DNA of 64,000 nt from contig AZWL01000014.1 in the NCBI GenBank assembly GCA_000514715.1, positions 140,365 through 204,364 of the forward strand. The letters run 5' to 3'. How positions within the stretch are numbered: the first letter of the stretch is position 1; every line of letters starts with the position of its first letter. Under the pieces are notes generated by a model, which saw only the letters and a program-made list of their open reading frames with translations, was not told the origin of the DNA and made no database searches. This document shows positions 1 through 6,859 of the stretch, in pieces. Origin of the DNA: Streptomyces sp. CNH099 (GTDB lineage Bacteria; Actinomycetota; Actinomycetes; Streptomycetales; Streptomycetaceae). The translations under genes and the position numbers were made by a program.

Positions 1-364
1 CGACCACGACCCGCCCGCAGGGGGCGAGCGCGCGTATCCGGGGGTGGAGGAAGTCGTAGAGCGCCCGCAGCCGGGCGGAGGAGTCGATGCCGGTGGCGTC
101 GAAGACCAGCGATCCGGCGGGTACGGAGGGCCCGGCCCCCGCCGCCGCCTCCGCCGGCAGCACCTCCGCGCCCGCCGATTCCAGCAGCTCGCGCAGCGTC
201 TTGTGCATCCGCCCGCCCGCGGCGCCGCCGAGGACGACGGGCCCGCGGGCCACGGGCTGCCCCGGCCGGTACCGCTCCAGCCGCGCGGGCCGCGGGAGGC
301 CGAGCCGCCTGGCGACGAAGGCCCCGGCCGGCCGGCTCGTGAGTTTCTGGTAGCGATCGGCCAT
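1..364 (-). CDS. 3-oxoacyl-ACP/CoA reductase, HMwFabG (FabG4-like), N-terminal part
   Basis: Only the first ~121 residues are in the window; the gene continues off the left edge. The start is the ATG whose complement lies at 362-364 (MADRYQKLTS). The N-terminal part reads GAFVARRLGLPRP, then LERYRPGQP, GGAAGGRM and LVFDATGI, ending in CGRVVV. This matches the N-terminal flavodoxin-like region that precedes the SDR domain in high-molecular-weight FabG proteins such as mycobacterial FabG4. The family reduces 3-oxoacyl-CoA/ACP with NAD(P)H. It is divergent from the thiolase at 471 and shares the palindrome at 384-397 with it, which suggests co-regulated fatty-acid metabolism. The SDR catalytic domain itself cannot be seen here. 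Confidence 0.85.
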   Translation of the reverse strand, partial: MADRYQKLTSRPAGAFVARRLGLPRPARLERYRPGQPVARGPVVLGGAAGGRMHKTLRELLESAGAEVLPAEAAAGAGPSVPAGSLVFDATGIDSSARLRALYDFLHPRIRALAPCGRVVV

Positions 365-383
365 TGGATTTCTCCCTACGCCT

Positions 384-397
384 GAGTAAGTTTACTC
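384..397. promoter_or_regulatory. Palindromic operator between fabG4-like gene and thiolase
   Basis: GAGTAAGTTTACTC is a 14-bp near-perfect palindrome (12 of 14 positions symmetric) in the short divergent intergenic region. A partial repeat, AGAGTAAGG, follows at 400-408. The half-site GAGTAA resembles sites bound by TetR-type regulators of fatty-acid genes, but the regulator is not in this window. The operator role is inferred from symmetry and position. Confidence 0.6.
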
Positions 398-470
398 CAG
401 AGTAAGGAAGCGTAGGAACCGGCCCGCGGCAGCACAAGCCGCGGCGGCGAAGCGACGGAGGAGCGTGGCG

Positions 471-1835
471 ATGACGGCACCGGTGAACGCGGGAGCGGGC
501 GGGCGCGGCAGCGGCGGCGGCGCGGGCGCGCGCCGCGTCGCGATCGTCGGCGGCAACCGGATCCCCTTCGCCCGCGCGGACGGCGCGTACGCCACCGCGG
601 CCAACCAGGAGATGCTCTCCGCCGCCCTCGACGGCCTCGTCGAGCGGTACGGGCTCGGCGGCGCGCTGCTCGACGAGTTCGTCGCCGGCGCCGTGCTCAA
701 GCACAGCCGCGACTTCAACCTGGCCCGCGAGGTCGTCCTCGGCAGCAGGCTCGACCACCGCACCCCCGCGTACGACGTCCAGCAGGCCTGCGGCACCGGC
801 CTGGAGACCGTGATCCTCGTCGCCAACAAGATCGCGCTCGGCCAGATCGACGCGGGCGTCGCCGGCGGCGTCGACACCGCCAGCGACGCCCCCCTCGGCC
901 TCAACGACGGCCTGCGCCGGGTGCTGCTCGCCGCGCGCCGGCAGCGGACCCTCGGCCGGCGCGCCGCCGCCCTCGCCGGGCTGCGCCCGCGGCACGTCGT
1001 CCCCGACATCCCGCGCAACGCCGAGCCGCGCACCGGTCTTTCCATGGGCGAGCACGCCGCGCGCACCGCCCGCGAGTGGCGGGTGCCGCGCGCAGCGCAG
1101 GACGAGCTGGCCGCCACCAGCCACCGCCGGCTGGCCGCGGCGTACGACGCGGGCTTCTTCGACAGCCTGCTCACGCCCTTCCGCGGGCTGGAGCGCGACC
1201 AGAACCTGCGCCCCGGCTCCACGCCGGAGAAACTGGCCCGGCTGCGGCCCGTGTTCGGCACCGACGCGCCCGACGCCACCATGACCGCCGGCAACTCCAC
1301 CCCGCTCACCGACGGCGCCGCCACCGTGCTGCTCGCCGGCGAGGAGTGGGCCGCGGCGCGCGGGCTGCCGGTGCTGGCGTACCTCACGCACGCGCGCACC
1401 GGCGCGGTCGACTTCGTCGACGGCCCGGACGGGCTGCTGATGGCGCCGGCGTTCGTGGTCCCGCGGCTGCTGGCCGACGCCGGCCTGGACCTGGCGGACC
1501 TCGACCTGTACGAGATCCACGAGGCGTTCGCCTCCCAGGTGCTCGCCACCCTCGCCGCCTGGGAGGACCCGGTGTTCTGCAGGGAGCGCCTGGGCCGCGA
1601 GGGGCCGCTGGGCACCGTCGACCGGGAGCGGCTGAACGTCGCCGGCTCCTCGCTCGCCGCCGGGCACCCCTTCGCCGCGACCGGCGGGCGGATCGTCGCG
1701 ACACTGGCGAAGCTGCTGCACGAACGGGCGGCGGAGCGCGCGGGTGCGGGCGGCGACGACGCCGCGCCCGTACGCGGGCTGATCTCCGTCTGCGCCGCCG
1801 GCGGGCAGGGCGTCACGGCCCTGCTCGAAGCCTGA
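471..1835 (+). CDS. Acetyl-CoA C-acyltransferase (thiolase, FadA/FadI type)
   Basis: A 454-residue thiolase that condenses or cleaves acyl-CoA at the 3-keto position (beta-oxidation). The nucleophile motif DVQQACGTG is present (Cys ~107), followed by AGGVDTASDAP, the IHEAFA motif, AAGHPFAATGG with the catalytic His, and the C-terminal CAAGGQG carrying the second catalytic Cys. The ATG at 471 has GGAGGAG seven bases upstream; a GTG at 465 in the same frame is possible but too close to the ribosome site. It pairs with the divergent FabG4-like gene and is followed 26 bp later by an acyl-CoA synthetase, so the three make a fatty-acid utilisation unit. Confidence 0.93.
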   Translation: MTAPVNAGAGGRGSGGGAGARRVAIVGGNRIPFARADGAYATAANQEMLSAALDGLVERYGLGGALLDEFVAGAVLKHSRDFNLAREVVLGSRLDHRTPAYDVQQACGTGLETVILVANKIALGQIDAGVAGGVDTASDAPLGLNDGLRRVLLAARRQRTLGRRAAALAGLRPRHVVPDIPRNAEPRTGLSMGEHAARTAREWRVPRAAQDELAATSHRRLAAAYDAGFFDSLLTPFRGLERDQNLRPGSTPEKLARLRPVFGTDAPDATMTAGNSTPLTDGAATVLLAGEEWAAARGLPVLAYLTHARTGAVDFVDGPDGLLMAPAFVVPRLLADAGLDLADLDLYEIHEAFASQVLATLAAWEDPVFCRERLGREGPLGTVDRERLNVAGSSLAAGHPFAATGGRIVATLAKLLHERAAERAGAGGDDAAPVRGLISVCAAGGQGVTALLEA

Positions 1836-1861
1836 ACCTCCGCTACCGAAAAGGAGCGAAA

Positions 1862-3772
1862 GTGGGCGTACGAAAGGACCTGAAGACCGCGAAGAAGCGG
1901 TCGGACCTCGCCGGGCGCGCCCCCGTCGAGGTGACGCGGGACAACGGCGTCGTACGCCGGGCCGCCGCCCCCCGGCTCGCCGCACCGCCCCCCGACGCCG
2001 GCAGCGCCGTCGCCGACATCCCCTACACCAACGCCGCCGAGGCCCCCGGCGCCCCCGTGATCCGCCGCAAGGCCGGCGGCCGGTGGGTCCCGGTCACCGC
2101 GTCCGCGTTCGCCGACGAGGTCACGGCGGTGGCGAAGGGCCTCGTCGCCGCCGGTCTTGAACCCGGCGGCCGGGTCGCGATCATGTCCCGTACGCGCTAC
2201 GAGTGGTGCGTGCTGGACTTCGCCGTCTGGGCCGCCGGCGGCCAGTCCGTGCCCGTGTACCCCACCTCCTCGGCCGACCAGGTCGAGTGGATCCTGCGCG
2301 ACTCCGGCACCCGCTTCGTCGTCGCCGAGTCCGCGGACAACGAGCGGACCGTACGCACCGCCGCCGCCGAGGCGCGCGTCTGGCAGCTCGACGCCGGCGG
2401 GCTCGGCGAGCTGAAGGACCTCGGCCGGGACGTACCGGACGACGAGGTCGCCCGCCGCCGCGCCGCCCTCACCCCCGGCACCGTCGCCACCGTCTGCTAC
2501 ACCTCCGGCACCACCGGCCTCCCCAAGGGCTGCGTCCTCACCCACGGCAACCTGTACGCCGAGGCGGCCAACAGCGTCGAGCTGCTGCACCCGATCTTCA
2601 AGGAGGTCACCGGGAAGACCGCGGCGACGCTCCTCTTCCTGCCGCTGGCGCACATCCTCGGCCGGACGATCCAGATAGCGTGCCTGTCCGCGCGCATCGA
2701 AATCGGCCACTGGCCGTCGATCAGACCCGACGAGCTGCGCCCGGAGTTCAAGGTCTTCAAGCCGACGTTCCTCGTCGGCGTCCCGTACCTCTTCGAGAAG
2801 ATCCACGACACCGGGCGGGAGATGGCCGAGAAGCTCGGCCGCGGGTCGTCCTTCGACCGCGCCGACCGCATCGCGGTGCGCTACGGCGAGGCGTCCCTGA
2901 ACAGGTTCCTCGGCACCGGCAAGGGCCCCGGCCCCGGGCTGACGCTGGCGTGGGGGCTGTACGAGCTGCTGGTCTACCGGCGCATCCGCAAGGAGCTGGG
3001 CGGCCGGCTCCACTACGCCCTCAGCGGCGGCTCCCCGCTCGACCGCAACCTCAACCTCTTCTTCTACGCCGCGGGCGTCGTGATCTACGAGGGCTACGGC
3101 CTCACCGAGACCTCCGCCGCCGCCACCCTCACCCCGCCGCTGCGCCCCCGCCCCGGCACCGTGGGCCGGCCGCTGCCGGGGACGGCGGTGCGGATCGCGG
3201 ACGACGGGGAGGTGCTGGTCAAGGGCGGCATCGTCTTCGACGGGTACTGGCGGAACGCGGCGGCGACCGGGGAGGTGCTGGCCGACGGCTGGTTCGCCAC
3301 CGGCGACCTCGGCGCGCTGGACGAGGACGGCTATCTGACGATCACCGGGCGGAAGAAGGACATCCTCATCACCACCGGCGGCAAGAACGTCTCGCCCGCG
3401 GTGCTGGAGGACCGGATGCGCAGCCGGCCGCCGGTGGGGCAGGTGATGGTCGTCGGCGACAGACGGCCGTACGTGGCGGCGCTGGTGACGCTGGAGCCGG
3501 AGGCGCTGGCGCACTGGCTGGCGGTGCGCAAGCGGCCGCGGGACACGCCGGCCGCCCGGCTGCGGGACGATCCGGAGCTGCGGGCGGACGTGCAGCGGGC
3601 GGTGGACTACGCGAACGAGGCGGTGTCGCGGGCGGAGTCGGTGCGCCGGTTCGCGATCGTGGCCGGGGAGTTCACGGAGGAGAACGGGATGCTGACGCCG
3701 TCGCTGAAGGTGCGGCGGCACGCGGTGGCGGAGGCGTACGCGGCGGAGATCGAGGCGCTGTACGAGGGGTAG
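1862..3772 (+). CDS. Long-chain acyl-CoA synthetase (AMP-binding, FadD15-like)
   Basis: A 636-residue adenylate-forming enzyme expected to make fatty acyl-CoA from fatty acid, ATP and CoA. The P-loop-like motif CYTSGTTGLPKG lies near residue 213. FLPLAHILGR, the substrate-region YEGYGLTETS, the FATGDLG hinge region and GRKKDILITTGGKNVSP follow in canonical order. The GTG start at 1862 is preceded by AAGGAG. It lies 26 bp after the thiolase and probably shares its transcript. Length and motif order fit the FadD15/long-chain class rather than short-chain ligases; the exact chain length preference cannot be read from sequence. Confidence 0.92.
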   Translation: MGVRKDLKTAKKRSDLAGRAPVEVTRDNGVVRRAAAPRLAAPPPDAGSAVADIPYTNAAEAPGAPVIRRKAGGRWVPVTASAFADEVTAVAKGLVAAGLEPGGRVAIMSRTRYEWCVLDFAVWAAGGQSVPVYPTSSADQVEWILRDSGTRFVVAESADNERTVRTAAAEARVWQLDAGGLGELKDLGRDVPDDEVARRRAALTPGTVATVCYTSGTTGLPKGCVLTHGNLYAEAANSVELLHPIFKEVTGKTAATLLFLPLAHILGRTIQIACLSARIEIGHWPSIRPDELRPEFKVFKPTFLVGVPYLFEKIHDTGREMAEKLGRGSSFDRADRIAVRYGEASLNRFLGTGKGPGPGLTLAWGLYELLVYRRIRKELGGRLHYALSGGSPLDRNLNLFFYAAGVVIYEGYGLTETSAAATLTPPLRPRPGTVGRPLPGTAVRIADDGEVLVKGGIVFDGYWRNAAATGEVLADGWFATGDLGALDEDGYLTITGRKKDILITTGGKNVSPAVLEDRMRSRPPVGQVMVVGDRRPYVAALVTLEPEALAHWLAVRKRPRDTPAARLRDDPELRADVQRAVDYANEAVSRAESVRRFAIVAGEFTEENGMLTPSLKVRRHAVAEAYAAEIEALYEG

Positions 3773-3876
3773 CCGCCGGGCGGCGCGGGCTGAGACGGCG
3801 TTGTCGGTGAGGCGGCATACCCTTGGGCGGGAGTGCGGGGAAGGTGGGCGCCGGGCGGACCGGCGCGTGCGCGCCA

Positions 3877-3960
3877 GGGCCGCCCGTCCAGGGCCGCCCG
3901 TCCAGGGCCGCCCGTCCAGGGCCGCCCGTCCAGGGCCGCCCGTCCAGGGCCGCCCGGCCG
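3877..3960. repeat. 14-bp direct tandem repeat between convergent genes
   Basis: The unit GGGCCGCCCGTCCA occurs five times exactly (3877-3946), then once as a variant (3947-3960) that decays into GGGCCGCCGCGG. It sits in the ~210-bp gap between the ends of the convergent fadD-like gene and the DUF2510 gene, so it does not code. The phase is 14 bp with no spacer. Confidence 0.9.
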
Positions 3961-3982
3961 GGGCCGCCGCGGCCGATGCCGC

Positions 3983-5128
3983 TCAGCGCCGCGCGGCGCC
4001 CACCGGCTGGCCGCCGCCGCCCGGGAGGCCGGCGCCGCCGCCCTCGGCCTCCTCGATGCCCTCGGTGATCTCCTCCAGCTCGTCGAGCCCGGGCGCCTTG
4101 TCGGCGATGTCGAAGCCGGCGCGGATGAGGACCATCGTCTCGGAGTTCGCCGGGGACGGGAACGCCAGCGACTGCACGTAGCCGTCGTCGCCCTCCTCCG
4201 TCACGACCTTCCAGCGCACGAAGTAGCCCTCCTCCCCCGCGACGGTGACCTCGCCGGACTCCACCTCGTCGTGCGAGGTGATGCCGCCGTACGCCTCGTC
4301 GCCGTAAGACGCCTCCGCGTTGGGCTCGATGTCCTTCTCCGCGACCCGCTTCGGGCTGGTCGCGTCGATGCCGAGCGCGAGGGCGGGTACGGAGTTCACC
4401 CCGCCGCGTACACAGGTGTCCTGCGGTGACGTCGGGCACTTGTACTCGCCGACCGACACCCCGGCGCCGATCTGCCCGGACTGCCCCTTCCAACCGTCCG
4501 GCACCGGGATCTTGATGCCGCTGGCCAGGTCGGTGGCGAAGCCGTCCTCGCTGGGGACCTCCTGCGGCGGCTGCCCGCCGCCGGAGTCGCCGGGGTCGCG
4601 CTCGCCGTCGTCGGGGTCCTGCGGCTCGGGCGACCGGTCGGGGCCGCCGCCCGAGCCGCCGCCGGGGCCCCCGTCGGGGCTCGGCGAGCGGCTCTCGCCG
4701 TCGGGCCCGAAGACCACCGGGCCGCTGCCGCCGGCCTCGTCGCCGTCGTCCCCGCCCCATATCGCGTACCCGCCGGCGATGCCGCCGCCGACGAGGGCCG
4801 CGGCGGCCACGCCGATGGCGATCCCGAGGGCCAGCGGGCGCCGGCCCGGCCAGCGCCGCTTGCCCGGCGGGCCGACCGCCGGGGCGGGGCCGAAACCGAG
4901 CGGTTCGGCCCCGCCGGATATGACCTCCGTGGGGGCGTCGTTCGCGCCGCCGGGCGGGGTGTCCTGCTGGCCGGCCCCGCCGGGGCTCTGCGCAGGCACA
5001 TCCGGGGCGACGGCGGCGGGCCTGACCTCGTTCGTCCAGCCCGCACCGTCCCACCTCCGCTCCCTCGGCGACTCGTCGTCGCTGCGGTCCGGGTCGGGAT
5101 ACCACCCTGCAGGTGCCATTCCACTCAT
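3983..5128 (-). CDS. DUF2510 domain membrane-anchored exported protein
   Basis: A 381-residue protein of unknown function. The N-terminus carries the DUF2510 signature AGWYPDP, then RRWDGAGWTNEV at residues ~5-35. A proline/glycine-rich stretch leads to one membrane helix (ALGIAIGVAAAALVGGGIAG, about residues 97-118). Beyond it are a Gly/Pro/Asp-rich linker and an extracytoplasmic domain with SGIKIPVPDGW and two possible disulfide cysteines (YKCPT and DTCVRGG). Members of this class are usually type II anchored proteins. It is convergent with the acyl-CoA synthetase. ATG 5128 is used; an ATG three codons in is also possible. No substrate or partner is evident. Confidence 0.8.
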   Translation of the reverse strand: MSGMAPAGWYPDPDRSDDESPRERRWDGAGWTNEVRPAAVAPDVPAQSPGGAGQQDTPPGGANDAPTEVISGGAEPLGFGPAPAVGPPGKRRWPGRRPLALGIAIGVAAAALVGGGIAGGYAIWGGDDGDEAGGSGPVVFGPDGESRSPSPDGGPGGGSGGGPDRSPEPQDPDDGERDPGDSGGGQPPQEVPSEDGFATDLASGIKIPVPDGWKGQSGQIGAGVSVGEYKCPTSPQDTCVRGGVNSVPALALGIDATSPKRVAEKDIEPNAEASYGDEAYGGITSHDEVESGEVTVAGEEGYFVRWKVVTEEGDDGYVQSLAFPSPANSETMVLIRAGFDIADKAPGLDELEEITEGIEEAEGGGAGLPGGGGQPVGAARR

Positions 5129-5181
5129 GTATGCAGGCTATCGGGGCTCCCTGAGAACCGGATGAGAGCCGTCTGAGCCTT

Positions 5182-5217
5182 CTTTCCGTCCGGCTTTCCG
5201 TCCGGCTTTCCGCCCGG
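5182..5217. repeat. Three 12-bp tandem repeats upstream of DUF2510 gene
   Basis: CTTTCCGTCCGG occurs twice exactly (5182-5193, 5194-5205) and once with one change, CTTTCCGCCCGG (5206-5217). The repeats lie in the 121-bp intergenic region between the DUF2510 gene and the small HTH gene, so they could be in the promoter region of the DUF2510 gene. Confidence 0.75.
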
Positions 5218-5249
5218 CTGCCGCACCCCGTCCGCCTCCGGCGGCCGGC

Positions 5250-5435
5250 TCAGGGCCGGCGCTGCACGGAGAGCGCGGTGAGTTCCTCGATGTCGAACTG
5301 CGAGCGGCTGTTCGGTGGGCCGTAGCGGGTTAACTTCCCGCGGCTCACCCACTTCCGGATGGTTGCCTCCGACACCCCCATGGCCAGCGCGGCCACCTTG
5401 GTGGGGACGAGCCTGTGGTTCGGTGGTCTGCTCAT
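5250..5435 (-). CDS. Small helix-turn-helix DNA-binding protein (excisionase/MerR-like fold)
   Basis: A 61-residue protein. VPTKVAALAMGVSEATIRKW forms a winged HTH of the kind seen in BldC/excisionase-like proteins, followed by SRGKLTRYG and a short tail. The ATG at 5435 overlaps the stop of the gene upstream by four bases (ATGA), so the two are translationally coupled. Leu35 is encoded by TTA (5331-5333), a rare codon in Streptomyces that needs the bldA tRNA. That makes developmental control likely and links this gene to the TTA-containing biosynthetic genes 1.5 kb away. Target sites are unknown. Confidence 0.8.
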   Translation of the reverse strand: MSRPPNHRLVPTKVAALAMGVSEATIRKWVSRGKLTRYGPPNSRSQFDIEELTALSVQRRP

Positions 5436-6115
5436 GCCTCGCCGCCCTTCCGCTGCCGTTCCATCAGGTGCCTGAGCCGGAGCCACTCGTGCGTCTCCCA
5501 CGCGTGCCCTGCCGTGCACGCGATCCTCCGGGCCGGCACGCTCTCGCCGGGCCGGAGGGTAGCGGTGATCGTCCCGTCACAGCCGTCCATGACGCATTCC
5601 TTGACGAAGGTGAAGTACTCGCTCGACTCCGGGTCGATGATCCGCCGCAGTTGCTTCACGAGGCTCTCGATCTCGTCGGCGAGATCCGGCGCGGCGGGCT
5701 GGGCGGTGAGCCAGTCCAGGTTCTCGGTGAGGAACCGCGCCAGGTCCGGAACGCTCCGCGCCGGCGCTGCGGTGCCCAGTTGGTCGACGACCGTCCCCGT
5801 CCACGACTCCAGCAGGGAGGAGAGGTGGTTGCGGGTGTCGAGCACGGCGATGTCGAGGTGGTCGACGTTGCGGGGTGCGGAGACCTTCGTCGGGTTGCTC
5901 GGTCTGCCCATCGCGATCGGCGACGCCTGGTGCAGGCATTCCCGGTGCAGCGCGGGAAGCTCCTGCAGATGGTGCTCCATCTGTCTGACGCACGCACCGC
6001 ACAGCAGGGAACCGGCGGCGGCACGGCGTTCACGCGTGTGGGCCCTGGCGCACGGGTGCGACCCCGTAGAAGCCCCTCCGTCAGGCAAATCGCTCCCCCA
6101 ACAACCGCTCTGCAT
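5432..6115 (-). CDS. Putative zinc-ribbon protein (OvmZ-like) paired with the small HTH
   Basis: About 227 residues from the ATG at 6115; no in-frame GTG or ATG lies between it and the internal ATG of MEHHLQEL. A CGACVRQMEHH segment near the N-terminus and CVMDGCDG with CTAGHAWETHEW near the C-terminus give two Cys/His clusters that could bind zinc. The middle is helical (HLDIAVLDTRNHL, DEIESLVKQLRRI). I recall such proteins annotated as OvmZ-like in Streptomyces, always beside a small HTH gene as here. The molecular function is unknown. It may act with the HTH partner as a regulatory or DNA-associated pair. The start is uncertain because no strong ribosome site is visible. Confidence 0.6.
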   Translation of the reverse strand: MQSGCWGSDLPDGGASTGSHPCARAHTRERRAAAGSLLCGACVRQMEHHLQELPALHRECLHQASPIAMGRPSNPTKVSAPRNVDHLDIAVLDTRNHLSSLLESWTGTVVDQLGTAAPARSVPDLARFLTENLDWLTAQPAAPDLADEIESLVKQLRRIIDPESSEYFTFVKECVMDGCDGTITATLRPGESVPARRIACTAGHAWETHEWLRLRHLMERQRKGGEA

Positions 6116-6549
6116 GGAAGTCCCGGAACGACCGGGACAGACGGCCGGACTGGTATGTTCCGGTAGGCGGCGCCCCGACGGAACTACGGAGTCCGGTCTC
6201 CGGTCCGTCCGGGGCCGCACCCCCGCGGACGGTCCGCTCGGCAGCGGCCGGAGTTCCGTTATGGTCACGTCCCAGACTGTCCCGCGGGTCTTGCCGGTGA
6301 CTTGCCGCTGGCTTGTCGGCGGCCCCCGGGCCCGCCTCCGCCGCAGGCCCCGGAGGTACGGCTGACGGGCCGTCAGCCGTCCGGGAGGTCGTGGACCGGT
6401 CGTGGACCGGGCGACCACGGGCCCCTCTGGCACGGCGGGCCGTCGCGTGTCACACTTTCCGGGCGTCCACCCTGCCCAAGTGCGGCTACGGAGGGTGAAG
6501 TCCCCCTCCGGTCCGTGTCCGGGCACACCCGGGCGTATCCCGTATCGGC

Positions 6550-6590
6550 CGGCCGCGAGCGCCCCTCGGACGAGGGGCGCGCCGCGGCCG
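6550..6590 (+). terminator. Strong hairpin in leader region (terminator or attenuator-like)
   Basis: An inner perfect 10-bp stem GCGCCCCTCG / CGAGGGGCGC with a 2-nt turn (6559-6580) is flanked by an 8-bp outer stem CGGCCGCG / CGCGGCCG (6550-6557, 6583-6590). The strand after it is TTTGCG. No complete gene on the + strand lies upstream, so if it terminates transcription it would act inside the leader of the downstream biosynthetic operon. Function is inferred from structure only. Confidence 0.55.
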
Positions 6591-6609
6591 TTTGCGTTCC
6601 CGTGCCGTC

Positions 6610-6649
6610 CCGGGGCGACCGTCCGGTGTCCGGAGGGCGGTCGCCCCGG
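6610..6649. other. 12-bp inverted repeat in leader region
   Basis: CCGGGGCGACCG at 6610-6621 is the exact reverse complement of CGGTCGCCCCGG at 6638-6649, with a 16-nt loop. It lies 20 bp after the first hairpin and 210 bp before the terpene cyclase-like start. It could be an operator or a second RNA hairpin. Confidence 0.6.
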
Positions 6650-6859
6650 CGGAACGCCGGCGCCTGACCGCCCGGCCCGTGACCGCCGGCTCCTGACCGC
6701 CGGCTCCATGCCCGCGCTGCATGCGGCCGCCGCATGCGCGCCCGGGCCGTACCGGAACGTGCGCGACCGCCTGTCCTGCTCCTGTGCACCGGCAAATCCG
6801 CCACCCGGCCGCCGCTCCGGCGGCCAGGGTCTCCGGCAACCCCGAAAGGAATGTGAACA

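Larger units (their letters stand above)
6116..6859. other. 744-bp non-coding region upstream of the prenyl/terpene locus
   Basis: No reading frame here has convincing protein features. It separates the divergent OvmZ-like gene from the terpene cyclase-like gene and must hold both promoters. Visible structure includes a direct repeat GGTCGTGGACC near 6388-6412, a spaced inverted repeat ACGGAACT / AGTTCCGT (about 6178 and 6252), and the two strong hairpins listed separately. The biosynthetic gene start at 6860 has GAAAGGA nine bases upstream. I could not identify a confident -35/-10 pair. Confidence 0.6.

Noticed and set aside
392..3721. 1109-codon open frame on the minus strand opposite thiolase and acyl-CoA synthetase
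   Set aside because: It is a GC-bias shadow: Arg/Pro/Gly/Val-rich sequence without domains, antisense to two clear enzymes with full motif sets.
3877..3960. Possible CRISPR array
   Set aside because: The 14-bp units are contiguous with no spacers, far too short, and no cas genes are nearby.
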